Counted from the stretch's first letter, positions 1 through 7,528 are shown. The stretch is 16,806 nucleotides of DNA from an uncultured Rhodocyclaceae bacterium (GCA_900549295.1 URNG01000069.1:1-16806); one strand, 5' to 3'. Made by a program: numbers and translations. Notes: generated from the letters alone by a model not told the origin.

Positions 1-1180
1 GCTGCCGCAGGCCGGTAAAGCACCGGAGCAGACGACAGCCATCGTCGATGCCTATGTCCATCGACACCTGCCGCCAGCGTATATACCCCTGCCGCCGGCA
101 GATGCACCGCTGCTGCCGACTGCCCCCCCCGGCCCCATCCGCATCGCCTTCCTGGTCAGCGACACCCGCCGCGAAGCCGCCAGCGGACGGCTGGAGAATC
201 TGCTCCTCCAACTTCCCCCGGCGCGTTTCCACACGCTGGTGCTGTACCACGAATCACTCTCCAGCGGCAACAAACCTGCCCAACTCAGCACCCTGCTTGC
301 CGACACTCCGCTCGGCATCGTCCGACTCGACGACGATACCACCCTGCGCCTGCTCGACACACAGCAGATCGACGTGCTCGTCGATCTCGACGGCCTCGGC
401 ATCAATCACCGTCTGGCGCTGTTCCAGCGTGCCGCCGTGGCGCACAAGTTTTCCTGGAGCGACAGCGCCCTGCCGCTGGCCGGCGGCATTCCCTGCCTGC
501 ACGGTGCCGCGCTGTGGCCGGAAGGCAAAACGCCCGCCGGCCTCACCCTGCTCCCCGGTCTGGGCGAAATCCTCGACCTGCCGGAAATGCCGATTCTGCC
601 TCGTCCGCCGGACCATCCCTTCACCCTCGCCTGCCTGTGTACACCTGTGCATTACAGCAGCACAAGCTGGCGCGCTTTTGCCCGCCTGCTGGCCCATCTG
701 CCCATGGCCCGCCTGTTGGTCAACCTCGGCGAACTCGGCGCAGAAGCGCGGGCTTTCATCAGCAAATTTTTCACGCAGGAAGGCATTACCCCCGAGCGCC
801 TCGATTTCATCCGCGCCACCGACCGCGAAACCCTGGCTGCGGCCTGGAACCAGACCGATCTCGGCCTCGCCCCGCTGCACGGCCCCGGCGACGGCGCCCT
901 GCCGCTCGGCCTGTGGATGAACAAACCCTGGCTCGCACTGGCCAGCGATGCCACTTGGTCACGCCGCCCGGCCGCCTGGCTGCACGCGCTCGGGCTGGAT
1001 AGCTGTATTGCCGCCACGCCCGACGACCTGCCCGGTCTGGCCGAATCCTTCGCCGCCGGCACAATCTCCATCCCGGATGACCTGCGCCAGCGCATCCGCG
1101 AGCAGGGCATCGGCAATCCGCAGGCCGCCGTGGCCGCCTTCGCCGCGCTGATCGAACAACATTGCCAAGGAATACGCTGA
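1..1180 (+). CDS. Divergent GT41 (OGT/SPINDLY-like) glycosyltransferase, 5'-truncated
   Basis: The frame is open from the left edge (first full codon at base 2) to TGA at 1178-1180, leaving 392 visible residues, so the real start lies outside. It aligns by eye with the C-terminal half of the complete GT41 enzyme at 2938-5334: RIAFLVSD matches its RIGWLTSD, IDVLVDLDG matches IDILIDLNG, and FTLACL matches FTFACL. GT41 enzymes move a sugar (usually GlcNAc) from UDP-sugar to Ser/Thr. Here the signature residues are replaced: the conserved His after SD is Glu (SDTRRE), the GYPGTSG loop is absent, the NGFRK lysine is not conserved, and the nucleotide-binding GGTTG is GPGDGA. It may therefore be a pseudoenzyme, a partner subunit, or use another donor. 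TGA overlaps the next ATG (TGATG), which indicates translational coupling. The family is fairly sure; catalytic activity is doubtful. Confidence 0.75.
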   Translation, partial: LPQAGKAPEQTTAIVDAYVHRHLPPAYIPLPPADAPLLPTAPPGPIRIAFLVSDTRREAASGRLENLLLQLPPARFHTLVLYHESLSSGNKPAQLSTLLADTPLGIVRLDDDTTLRLLDTQQIDVLVDLDGLGINHRLALFQRAAVAHKFSWSDSALPLAGGIPCLHGAALWPEGKTPAGLTLLPGLGEILDLPEMPILPRPPDHPFTLACLCTPVHYSSTSWRAFARLLAHLPMARLLVNLGELGAEARAFISKFFTQEGITPERLDFIRATDRETLAAAWNQTDLGLAPLHGPGDGALPLGLWMNKPWLALASDATWSRRPAAWLHALGLDSCIAATPDDLPGLAESFAAGTISIPDDLRQRIREQGIGNPQAAVAAFAALIEQHCQGIR

Positions 1181-1995
1181 TGTCGCCCCCCGATTTCTCC
1201 ATCATCATGTGCAGCATCGATGCCGGCAAATTCGCCCGTATCAGCGAATCCTGGCGCCACCTGTTTCGCCAGCACTCTCACGAAATCATCGGCATCCATG
1301 ACGCCACGTCGCTGGCCGAAGGCTACAACCGGGGCATCGCCCAATCGAGCGGCGGGACTCTCATCTTCTCGCACGATGACATCCTGATCCTCGACGACGA
1401 TTTCCCCAACAAGATCGCCGCCCGCCTGCGCCAGTTCGACCTGCTCGGCTTCGCCGGCACCGACAAACTGATTACCGCCCCGTGGTTCGGTGCCGGTCAG
1501 CCGCACCTGCACGGCGTCGCCGGTCATGCCAGACCCGGCCAGCCGGACTGCGATCTGACCATCTACGGTGCCGCAACTTGGCCGGTCGTCGCCGGTATCC
1601 ATGCCCTGGACGGGCTGTGCATGATCGCCCGCCGGGAGCTTGCCGAAACGATCCGCTTCGACGCCGGAAATTTCGACGGCTTTCACCTCTACGACCTCGA
1701 TTTCAGTTTCCGCAGCTACCTTGCCGGCTACCAACTCGGCGTCTGCTGCGATATTCCGGTGCTGCACGAATCAACCGGCAACTATGCCGGCGGCAACCAT
1801 ACCCTTTACGCCGAGCGCTTCCTGCTCAAATACGCCGATCCACTCGGGAAATATGCTGGAGAAGAATTTGACGTCCAACGCCCCGGTCGCACCGCCTCAT
1901 TCCGCGACCACCACACTCTGTTGCGCGCCTGGCAGCCGGAAATCATCACCCGTACCACCTTGGCGCTCCGGCGGGATTGCCCGAAAGGCACCTAG
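1180..1995 (+). CDS. StrF-like (GT2-type) glycosyltransferase
   Basis: The protein has 271 residues. I chose ATG 1180 because AAGGAA at 1167-1172 lies 7 bases upstream and the ATG overlaps the previous stop. The N-terminus (FSIIMCSID, residues 6-14), HEIIGIHDA (34-42), AEGYNRGI (46-53) and the acidic FSHDDI (63-68) fit the StrF-type branch of the GT-A glycosyltransferases, where the acidic pair usually binds metal and nucleotide sugar. DGLCMIA (144-150), FHLYDLDFS (168-176) and HEST (196-199) match the acceptor and late-motif regions of GT2-like enzymes. There is no signal peptide or membrane segment, so it is probably cytosolic. Together with the upstream GT41-like gene and nearby flagellins it probably helps build or extend a glycan on flagellin; the substrate cannot be read from the sequence. 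Its TAG overlaps the stop of the opposing methyltransferase gene in the 4-bp palindrome CTAG. Confidence 0.8.
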   Translation: MSPPDFSIIMCSIDAGKFARISESWRHLFRQHSHEIIGIHDATSLAEGYNRGIAQSSGGTLIFSHDDILILDDDFPNKIAARLRQFDLLGFAGTDKLITAPWFGAGQPHLHGVAGHARPGQPDCDLTIYGAATWPVVAGIHALDGLCMIARRELAETIRFDAGNFDGFHLYDLDFSFRSYLAGYQLGVCCDIPVLHESTGNYAGGNHTLYAERFLLKYADPLGKYAGEEFDVQRPGRTASFRDHHTLLRAWQPEIITRTTLALRRDCPKGT

Positions 1996-2681
1996 ATCAG
2001 GTTAGCCTTGTTTTCGGTAATCGCCTTGATGACCATCAGCTTCTTTTGGTCCTCAGGCAACTGGCTGAAGCCAACGAATTCCTGGCTGCCTGAACGCAAG
2101 CCATTAAGCACATCCTGCTTGATGTCAAGGATACGGCCAGGAAACCTGCGTGCCTGGGCTTCATCGCGAATGAACACGGCAACGAAATCGTTCCACAGGT
2201 CTTCGATCTGAGTACTGGTATAGGATTCGAGCAACAACGGATTCATACCGTTACGCTTCGCCCAACTTATCAGAGCATTGCCGCTATCCGGATAGAAACG
2301 CCAGCAATCCACCGGATAACGGTGAAAAGGGCCATTGGAAGGTACGTTCAGGTAGAACAGACCGCCTGGCTTGAGGATACGCATAATCTCAAGGAACAAT
2401 ACCCAGAACAGTTCCGAATGCTCGAAACAGGAGCTGGACAACACGATATCCACCGATGCGGTCGGAAAAGGCAGAACGTAAGGGTCCTCAAGCACCACAT
2501 CAACGCCCTTGCCGGAAACGAAATCGACGCCGGTATAAGTGAATCCGGACGGACAACACCCGCGCAGACTGCCGTTCACATCCTGCGCTCCGATATCAAC
2601 CACCTGCGTTGCGCCGGGGACAAAACCACTGGCATAGACCTCGAAGAACTGCTGGCAATTGGCAAGAGCGGTCAGATGCAT
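1992..2681 (-). CDS. Class I SAM-dependent methyltransferase
   Basis: The protein has 229 residues. ATG at 2681 is preferred to a start at 2813 because GGAGAA lies just upstream and the protein then begins near the fold. Class I methyltransferase motifs are in order: VVDIGAQDVNGS (27-38, SAM-binding glycine-rich loop), GVDFVSG (51-57, acidic end of strand 2), FPTASVDIVLSSSCFEH (72-88) and LKPGGLFYLNVP (103-114). The pattern is that of Methyltransf_11-type enzymes acting on small molecules or sugars. It lies downstream of and co-directional with the TPR-GT41 gene, so methylation of a flagellin-linked sugar is a reasonable inference, but no substrate is visible. Three sampled 60-base lines are 48-57% GC, against around 70% in sampled neighbouring coding lines, which suggests horizontal acquisition. 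The 3' end overlaps the stop of the converging glycosyltransferase. Confidence 0.82.
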   Translation of the reverse strand: MHLTALANCQQFFEVYASGFVPGATQVVDIGAQDVNGSLRGCCPSGFTYTGVDFVSGKGVDVVLEDPYVLPFPTASVDIVLSSSCFEHSELFWVLFLEIMRILKPGGLFYLNVPSNGPFHRYPVDCWRFYPDSGNALISWAKRNGMNPLLLESYTSTQIEDLWNDFVAVFIRDEAQARRFPGRILDIKQDVLNGLRSGSQEFVGFSQLPEDQKKLMVIKAITENKANLI

Positions 2682-2705
2682 GGCGGGCTTCTCCAGAAAT
2701 GGGAA

Positions 2706-2758
2706 AGTATAGGCTAGGTAGCGCGCGCAAAAGTAACAGGAACACCGGGCCGATAATA
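2706..2758 (-). promoter_or_regulatory. Possible vegetative promoter region for the methyltransferase
   Basis: The gap between the TPR-GT41 gene and the methyltransferase is 256 bases, and its methyltransferase-proximal half is AT-rich. Read on the - strand it holds two -10-like hexamers, TATTAT (2758-2753) and TATACT (2711-2706). Neither has a convincing TTGACA-like -35 at 16-18 bases. It suggests the methyltransferase may have its own promoter rather than relying on read-through; the exact site is not settled. Confidence 0.25.
2729..2756 (+). promoter_or_regulatory. Sigma-28-like promoter motif with no + strand gene downstream
   Basis: GCCGATAA at 2749-2756 is an exact match to the enterobacterial FliA (sigma-28) -10 consensus. 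AAAAGTAA at 2729-2736 resembles the -35 TAAAGTTT, with a 12-base spacer (11 is usual). It points rightwards into a gene-free gap and then antisense to the TPR-GT41 gene, so it would drive only an antisense or small RNA. Chance occurrence is possible. Confidence 0.28.
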
Positions 2759-2937
2759 TCCTCAACGATAAGTATTCAGTGGGCGCTGAATTGCGCCGCA
2801 TCAGCAGCGGCAAGCCACACGCGCCGTTGCCACAGCGGCCATTGACGGAACGCGCCGCCGCATGCCCGGCCAGACAGCAAACCCGGAGGGTGAGTTAGCA
2901 CACCAATCCGTGCCTCGCGCAGTGGCCGCCCCCCAGT

Positions 2938-5334
2938 CTACCCGGCGCGCTCCTCCCCGCCCTGTGCGCACCATTTCTGCCACATTTCCCGGAACGCCTT
3001 TTCCAGATTCCGCGCCATTCTCGGCGCGTCCAGCAGCGGGCTGGCCTGCATGCGTTCGCGCAGATTGGCGCGCAGCCTTTTCAAACGCTCGCGGTCATTG
3101 GCCAGTGCCACGGCCAAGTCGACATAGGCGTCCTCACTTTCCACCACCAGTTCCGCCAGACCGACGTTTTCCAGAATCGGCTTGCCCATGCGTGACACCA
3201 ACATATCGCCCGGCCAGGTGATGAAAGGTACGCCCATCCAGATCGAGTCGTAGCCGGTGGTGCCGCCGTTGAAGGGGAAGGGGTCGAAACACAGATCGAC
3301 TTCGTTATAGGTATCGAAATAGGTGTTGGTTTCCACCATGCCCATGATTTCCAGCCGCTCCGGCGCGATGCCGTGGCGAGCGAACTGGCCGTGGACGTAC
3401 TCGATCATCGTGCCGTCGTTGCCGCCCCTGGCAATCAGCAGCAGGCGAGTGTCCGGCGCGGCCAGCAGAATTTTGCTCCACAGGCGGATCGCGCCCTGGC
3501 TGACTTTGCGGAAACCGTTGAGGCAAGCAAAGGTAAACGGTTGCTGCAAGCGCTCGCAGGGCAGGCCGGGCAGCACGGGCCGGTCGGGAATCGCCCGCAC
3601 GCCGTAGCAGTCGGGCAGCGGCCACGGCGTTTCGGTGCACCAGTCGCCTTTTTCCAGCACCGGGTCGGGCGGAATCAGGATGTAATCCATCGCCGTCATG
3701 CCGCTGGTGCCCGGATAACCCAGCCAGGTTGCCTGAATCGGCGCCGGTTTGCGAGCAACGGCCAGCAGGCGGTGGCCTTCGGTGTTGCCGTTGAGGTCAA
3801 TGAGAATGTCGATTTCGTCGGCCCGGATCAATTTCGCCAGCGCCTCGTCACCCAGCCCGATCACCTCGCGCCAGCAGTCGGCCATGTCCTTGGCCATCGC
3901 AGTCACCGAATCGGCGGCCCGCGAGTTGTAATAAAAGAAATTCTCCACCTGCGTGCCGTCAAACTCGCGGATAAAAGGCAGCACGAAAGTCGCGACTGGG
4001 TGGCTGCGCATGTCCGAAGTCAGCCAGCCGATGCGCAGACGCCGCGCCGGGTTGCGATCGCGGCCGGCGAAATCGTCCTGGCGCAGCAGCGGCAGGCACA
4101 GCTTGCGGTCGAACTCGCGGGCGATGTCGACAATGTCGGTGACTTTGGTTTCCGTCGAATGCACCAGTGCCCACAAGAGATTGGTGTACACCTTGCCCCC
4201 GCCCTCGGGGTCCGCCGCCAGCGCCCGCTTGTAACACGCCAGCGCCTCCTCGTTGCGCGCCTGGTCGGAATACCAGCCGCCCAGATTGACCAGGGCGTTG
4301 GCGTGGTGAGGGTCTTGCTCGAGTATCTTTTCCGCCGCTTGCCGGGCTTTTTCGAGCAGGCCGAGCTTGCCGTAGACAACGATCAGCGTGTTCCAGGCAT
4401 TGAGGTTGCCCGGCTGCCGCTCGACCGCCATTTCCAGATTCTCGCGGGCAGCATCGAGCTGACCGCGGGTCGTAAACAGGAAGCCGAGGTTTTCCAGAAT
4501 CCAGTCCTCGGGCAAACCCATCTCATGCGCCCGTGTCATCGCATCCACCGCCGCCTCGGCGTCGCCGCTCTGTACCAGCGCCAAGGCAAGCTTGGCCTGG
4601 AGCAAGGCATCGCCGGGCGCAAGGCGCGCCGCCGCCCGGTAAAAATCTGCCGCCTCGCGGAAATTGCAGTGCAGCAGCGCCACTTCGCCGGCCAGGCCGA
4701 GCGTCGGCACCTGGTTCGGGGCCAGCTCGAACAGCTTTTTCAGGCAGCGTTCGGTTTCCGGCAATAATTTCCGCTGCAGATAAAGATGCCCGAGCGACAG
4801 CCAGGCATCGGCATATTTCGGGGCCAGCACGGTGGCTTTTTTCAGCGCCGCCAGCGCCGCGTCGAGTTCGCCCTGCTCCTGACAGGCCAGACCGAGCAAA
4901 CACCAATGCCCGGCCCCGGCCCCCGGCAGCGCCACCAGATCCTTCAGCACGGCGCGTGCCTTATGCCAGTCACCGGCTTTCACATGCGCGCCGCTGAGGC
5001 TGGCCAGCACGCCGAGGTCTTTCGGCGCGCGCCTCCGCGCCTGCGTCAGCACTTCGACTCCCTCCCTGACCAGGCCGATTCTCCCGTACAACTCGCCCAG
5101 CCTTTGCAGATAAGGCACGGTATCCGGGGCAAGCTGCACGGCGTGTTCGAGAAACGGCACCGCCGTATCGATCTGGCCGATGCCGAGCGCCACCTCTCCC
5201 AGGCCGAACCAGGCCCGGTGCGCTTGCGGCTGCCCGGTGACGATTGCCTCGAACAGCGCCCCGGCCTGCTCGTAGTCCTGCCTGTTCAGCGCCTTTTCCG
5301 CCTGCGCCAACCGCTGCTTGATCGTATTGCTCAT
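2938..5334 (-). CDS. TPR-containing GT41 O-GlcNAc transferase (SPINDLY/OGT family), putative flagellin glycosyltransferase
   Basis: The protein has 798 residues. ATG 5334 is preferred to ATG 5352 because GGGGG lies about 7 bases before it, while the upstream ATG has AGGG directly adjacent. Residues 1 to about 400 are a run of TPR-like helical pairs (for example AWFGLGEVALGIG, AWLSLGHLYLQR, AWNTLIVVYGKLG), the usual protein-binding superhelix. The C-terminal half is a complete GT41 catalytic region: SDMRSH with His445 (equivalent of the conserved OGT His), DLNG (513-516), GYPGTSG (539-545), NGFRK with Lys610, and FNGGTTG (688-694) for the UDP-sugar. It should transfer a sugar, likely GlcNAc, to Ser/Thr of cytosolic protein. 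It is divergent to the first flagellin gene and 234 bases from it, so unexported flagellin is the most likely acceptor; this is inferred from position only. Confidence 0.88.
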   Translation of the reverse strand: MSNTIKQRLAQAEKALNRQDYEQAGALFEAIVTGQPQAHRAWFGLGEVALGIGQIDTAVPFLEHAVQLAPDTVPYLQRLGELYGRIGLVREGVEVLTQARRRAPKDLGVLASLSGAHVKAGDWHKARAVLKDLVALPGAGAGHWCLLGLACQEQGELDAALAALKKATVLAPKYADAWLSLGHLYLQRKLLPETERCLKKLFELAPNQVPTLGLAGEVALLHCNFREAADFYRAAARLAPGDALLQAKLALALVQSGDAEAAVDAMTRAHEMGLPEDWILENLGFLFTTRGQLDAARENLEMAVERQPGNLNAWNTLIVVYGKLGLLEKARQAAEKILEQDPHHANALVNLGGWYSDQARNEEALACYKRALAADPEGGGKVYTNLLWALVHSTETKVTDIVDIAREFDRKLCLPLLRQDDFAGRDRNPARRLRIGWLTSDMRSHPVATFVLPFIREFDGTQVENFFYYNSRAADSVTAMAKDMADCWREVIGLGDEALAKLIRADEIDILIDLNGNTEGHRLLAVARKPAPIQATWLGYPGTSGMTAMDYILIPPDPVLEKGDWCTETPWPLPDCYGVRAIPDRPVLPGLPCERLQQPFTFACLNGFRKVSQGAIRLWSKILLAAPDTRLLLIARGGNDGTMIEYVHGQFARHGIAPERLEIMGMVETNTYFDTYNEVDLCFDPFPFNGGTTGYDSIWMGVPFITWPGDMLVSRMGKPILENVGLAELVVESEDAYVDLAVALANDRERLKRLRANLRERMQASPLLDAPRMARNLEKAFREMWQKWCAQGGEERAG

Positions 5335-5472
5335 GGTGTACCCCCGTTTCATCCCTGTCTGTTCCGGCCTGTCCCGCGCCTCAGGCGGGGGAGTTTAATC
5401 GGATTTATCCGCCGCTACACCGACACGCACTACGGCACACGCACTGACCCGCATCAGCAAGCCATACAAAAA

Positions 5473-5488
5473 TGGCACGTATCATGCT
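5473..5488 (+). promoter_or_regulatory. Sigma-54 (RpoN) promoter of the first flagellin gene
   Basis: The sequence TGGCACGTATCATGCT carries GG at 5474-5475 and GC at 5486-5487, separated by exactly 10 bases, as sigma-54 needs. The -24 element TGGCACG matches the consensus fully; the -12 element is ATGCT instead of TTGCT. Transcription would start near 5499, giving a leader of about 70 bases before ATG 5569. FlrC, encoded at 13094-14488, is the natural activator candidate. Confidence 0.8.
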
Positions 5489-5568
5489 TAACATAACCCA
5501 GGTTCATGGCGGCAAGCACTCCGGGCTGGCCACCGTCGTCGATTCAATTTCTTCGTGGGAGATTCATC

Positions 5569-6390
5569 ATGGCGCAGGTCATCAACACCAACGTCGCTTC
5601 ACTGAACGCACAGCGTAACCTGAACACGTCCCAGGGTTCGCTCAACACCGCCTTGCAGCGCCTGTCCTCCGGCCTGCGCGTCAATAGTTCCAAGGACGAT
5701 GCCGCCGGTCTGGCCATTGCCGAACGCATGACTTCCCAATCGCGCGGCATGATCGTCGCCATGCGCAACGCCAACGACGGCATCTCCGCCGCGCAAACCG
5801 CCGAAGCTGGCCTGGCGACCGTCGCCGGCCATCTCCAGCGCATGCGCGAACTGGCCGTCCAGGCCGCCTCCGGGCAATACGACTCCGACAACCGTGGCGC
5901 GCTGGACAAGGAATACCAGCAACTCGCCTCGGAAATCGAGCGCGCCGTCAATGCCACCAATTTCAACGGCCAGAAACTGCTCTCATCCGATTCCGATTTC
6001 GCCGCCGGCGTCACCTTCCAGGTCGGCTCGACGACGACCGCCGAATCGCAGATCAACGTCAGCATCGGCTCCGTCGGCATCACTGCCGGTGACATCAGCA
6101 CCTCGGGCAACGCCGTCACCGCGATGGCCACGCTCGACACCGCCATCCAGGCCATTTCCAATTCGCGCGCCGACCTCGGTGCCGTGCAGAACCGCTTCGA
6201 GGGTGTGCTCTCTCAGCTTGCCGCCGCCAACGAAAGCACCGAAGCCTCGCGCAGCCGCATCATGGATGCCGACTACGCCGCCGAAACCGCCCACCTGGCC
6301 CGCGCCCAGATTCTGCAACAGGCCGGCACGGCCATGCTGGCCCAGGCCAACGCCCTGCCGCAAAACGTGCTGCGCCTGCTCCAGGGCTGA
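5569..6390 (+). CDS. fliC: Flagellin, copy 1 (filament subunit)
   Basis: The protein has 273 residues. ATG 5569 is chosen because GGGAG (5557-5561) lies 7 bases upstream and the protein starts with the flagellin signature MAQVINTN; an earlier in-frame codon at 5506 would add 21 unrelated residues. The N-terminal D0/D1 helices (to about 130, with LNTALQRLSSGLRVNS and SKDDAAGLAIAERM) and C-terminal D1/D0 (about 190-273, ending NALPQNVLRLLQG) are intact. The middle is very short, so the filament has essentially no D2/D3 outer domains (E. coli FliC has about 500 residues). QRMRELAVQ (90-98) is the TLR5-recognised segment of beta/gamma flagellins. Ser/Thr-rich stretches (139-142, 154-160) are plausible O-glycan sites next to the GT41 gene. 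A sigma-54 promoter lies upstream and a strong terminator downstream, so it is transcribed alone. It is about four-fifths identical to the next gene. Confidence 0.97.
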   Translation: MAQVINTNVASLNAQRNLNTSQGSLNTALQRLSSGLRVNSSKDDAAGLAIAERMTSQSRGMIVAMRNANDGISAAQTAEAGLATVAGHLQRMRELAVQAASGQYDSDNRGALDKEYQQLASEIERAVNATNFNGQKLLSSDSDFAAGVTFQVGSTTTAESQINVSIGSVGITAGDISTSGNAVTAMATLDTAIQAISNSRADLGAVQNRFEGVLSQLAAANESTEASRSRIMDADYAAETAHLARAQILQQAGTAMLAQANALPQNVLRLLQG

Positions 6391-6410
6391 AGCCCCAGGC
6401 ATCGCCACCG

Positions 6411-6447
6411 GCCCCGCGCCCGCATGCTTGCCGGGTGCGGGGCTTTT
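6411..6447 (+). terminator. Rho-independent terminator after flagellin copy 1
   Basis: GCCCCGCGCCCG (6411-6422) pairs with CGGGTGCGGGGC (6432-6443), a 12-bp stem with one G-U pair and a 9-base loop, followed by TTTT and a second TTTT three bases later. It starts 20 bases after the fliC stop. Confidence 0.9.
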
Positions 6448-6528
6448 GCGTTTTCGCTGCGCTCTTGCCACATTCTCGTTATTCACCTGGGCCGCAGCGC
6501 GCCATTAACAAAACCCTACAAAAAGAAC

Positions 6529-6555
6529 TAAAGAAAATTGCCCGGGCACCGTAAA
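6529..6555 (+). promoter_or_regulatory. Sigma-28 (FliA)-like promoter of the second flagellin gene
   Basis: TAAAGAAA (6529-6536) and ACCGTAAA (6548-6555) are separated by exactly 11 bases. Against TAAAGTTT-N11-GCCGATAA each half matches 5 of 8, including the key TAAAG and CCG. Transcription would start near 6562, about 70 bases before ATG 6632. No GG-N10-GC site of comparable quality was found in this gap, so the two flagellins appear to use different sigma factors. Confidence 0.55.
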
Positions 6556-6631
6556 AGTAACCAAGCGGACATGGCGCAGCACTCAACCCAGGTCTGGCTT
6601 TCCGACCAACTTGTAATCAAGGAGTAGAAAA

Positions 6632-7441
6632 ATGGCCTCCGTCATCAACACCAACGTTCCTTCCCTGAACGCACAACGCAACCTCACCACCTCGCAGAAT
6701 TCGCTCAACACCGCCCTGCAACGCCTGTCCTCCGGCCTGCGCATCAACAGCGCCAAGGACGACGCCGCCGGTCTGGCGATTGCCGAAAAGATGAACTCGC
6801 AATCGCGTGGCATGACCGTTGCCATGCGCAACGCCAACGACGGTATCTCCGCCGCACAAACTGCCGAAGCCGGCTTGGCGACTGTCACCGGTCACCTGCA
6901 ACGGATGCGTGAAATCGCCGTGCAATCGGCCTCGGGTCAGTTCGATTCCAGCAACCGTGGCGCACTGGACAAGGAATATCAACAGCTCGCCTCGGAAATC
7001 ACCCGCGCCCTCGATGCCACCAACTTCAACGGCACAAAACTGCTGGACGGCAATTTCACCACCACCTTCCAGGTCGGCGCAACGACGTCGAGCGAGTCGC
7101 AAATCGCCGTCAGCATCGGTTCGGTTGCCCTTACCGCAGGCGATATTTCGACTTCCGGCACCGCGCTCACCGCAATGGCTGCTCTGGATACCGCCATCCA
7201 GGCCGTCGGCAACAGCCGCGCCGACCTCGGTGCTGTCCAGAACCGTTTTGAAGGCGTGTTGAGCCAGTTGTCCGCAGCCAAGGAAAACACCGAAGCCGCG
7301 CGCAGCCGGATCATGGACACCGACTACGCCGCTGAAACCGCCAACCTGGCCAAGCAGCAGATTCTGCAACAAGCCGGCACGGCCATGCTGGCCCAGGCCA
7401 ACGCGCTGCCGCAGAACGTGCTCTCGCTGTTGCGTGGTTAA
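6632..7441 (+). CDS. fliC: Flagellin, copy 2 (filament subunit)
   Basis: The protein has 269 residues, starting MASVINTN, with AAGGAG at 6619-6624, 7 bases before the ATG. Like copy 1 it has only the conserved D0/D1 core: LNTALQRLSSGLRINS, SKDDAAGLAIAEKM-type helices at the N-terminus and the QILQQAGTAMLAQANALPQN region near the C-terminus. The two proteins align almost end to end; the one clear gap is about four residues in the middle (SSDSDFAAG in copy 1 against DGNF here), exactly where surface variation is expected. It is followed by a strong terminator. The separate promoter suggests different timing or abundance from copy 1; it may be the bulk filament subunit, but sequence alone does not show which is major. 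An ordinal name (flaA/flaB) would be arbitrary. Confidence 0.97.
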   Translation: MASVINTNVPSLNAQRNLTTSQNSLNTALQRLSSGLRINSAKDDAAGLAIAEKMNSQSRGMTVAMRNANDGISAAQTAEAGLATVTGHLQRMREIAVQSASGQFDSSNRGALDKEYQQLASEITRALDATNFNGTKLLDGNFTTTFQVGATTSSESQIAVSIGSVALTAGDISTSGTALTAMAALDTAIQAVGNSRADLGAVQNRFEGVLSQLSAAKENTEAARSRIMDTDYAAETANLAKQQILQQAGTAMLAQANALPQNVLSLLRG

Positions 7442-7496
7442 AGTTTCGCTCCTGCGCTTGCAGCGACATAGTCTCAGCATCATCTGAAGCCTGAGC

Positions 7497-7528
7497 GGGT
7501 GTGGTGGCGAAAAGCCGCCACACCCTTT
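7497..7528 (+). terminator. Rho-independent terminator after flagellin copy 2
   Basis: GGGTGTGGTGGC (7497-7508) pairs with GCCGCCACACCC (7514-7525), a 12-bp stem with one G-U pair and loop GAAAA, then TTT. The U-tract is short, so some read-through into flaG is possible; no convincing promoter for flaG lies between. Confidence 0.82.

Noticed and set aside
3373..4767. Long + strand open frame (464 codons) antisense to the TPR-GT41 gene
   Set aside because: It is the complement of a clearly coding GT41 gene with all motifs; its translation is low-complexity Arg/Gln/Ala-rich without recognisable domains, as expected for a shadow frame in high-GC DNA.
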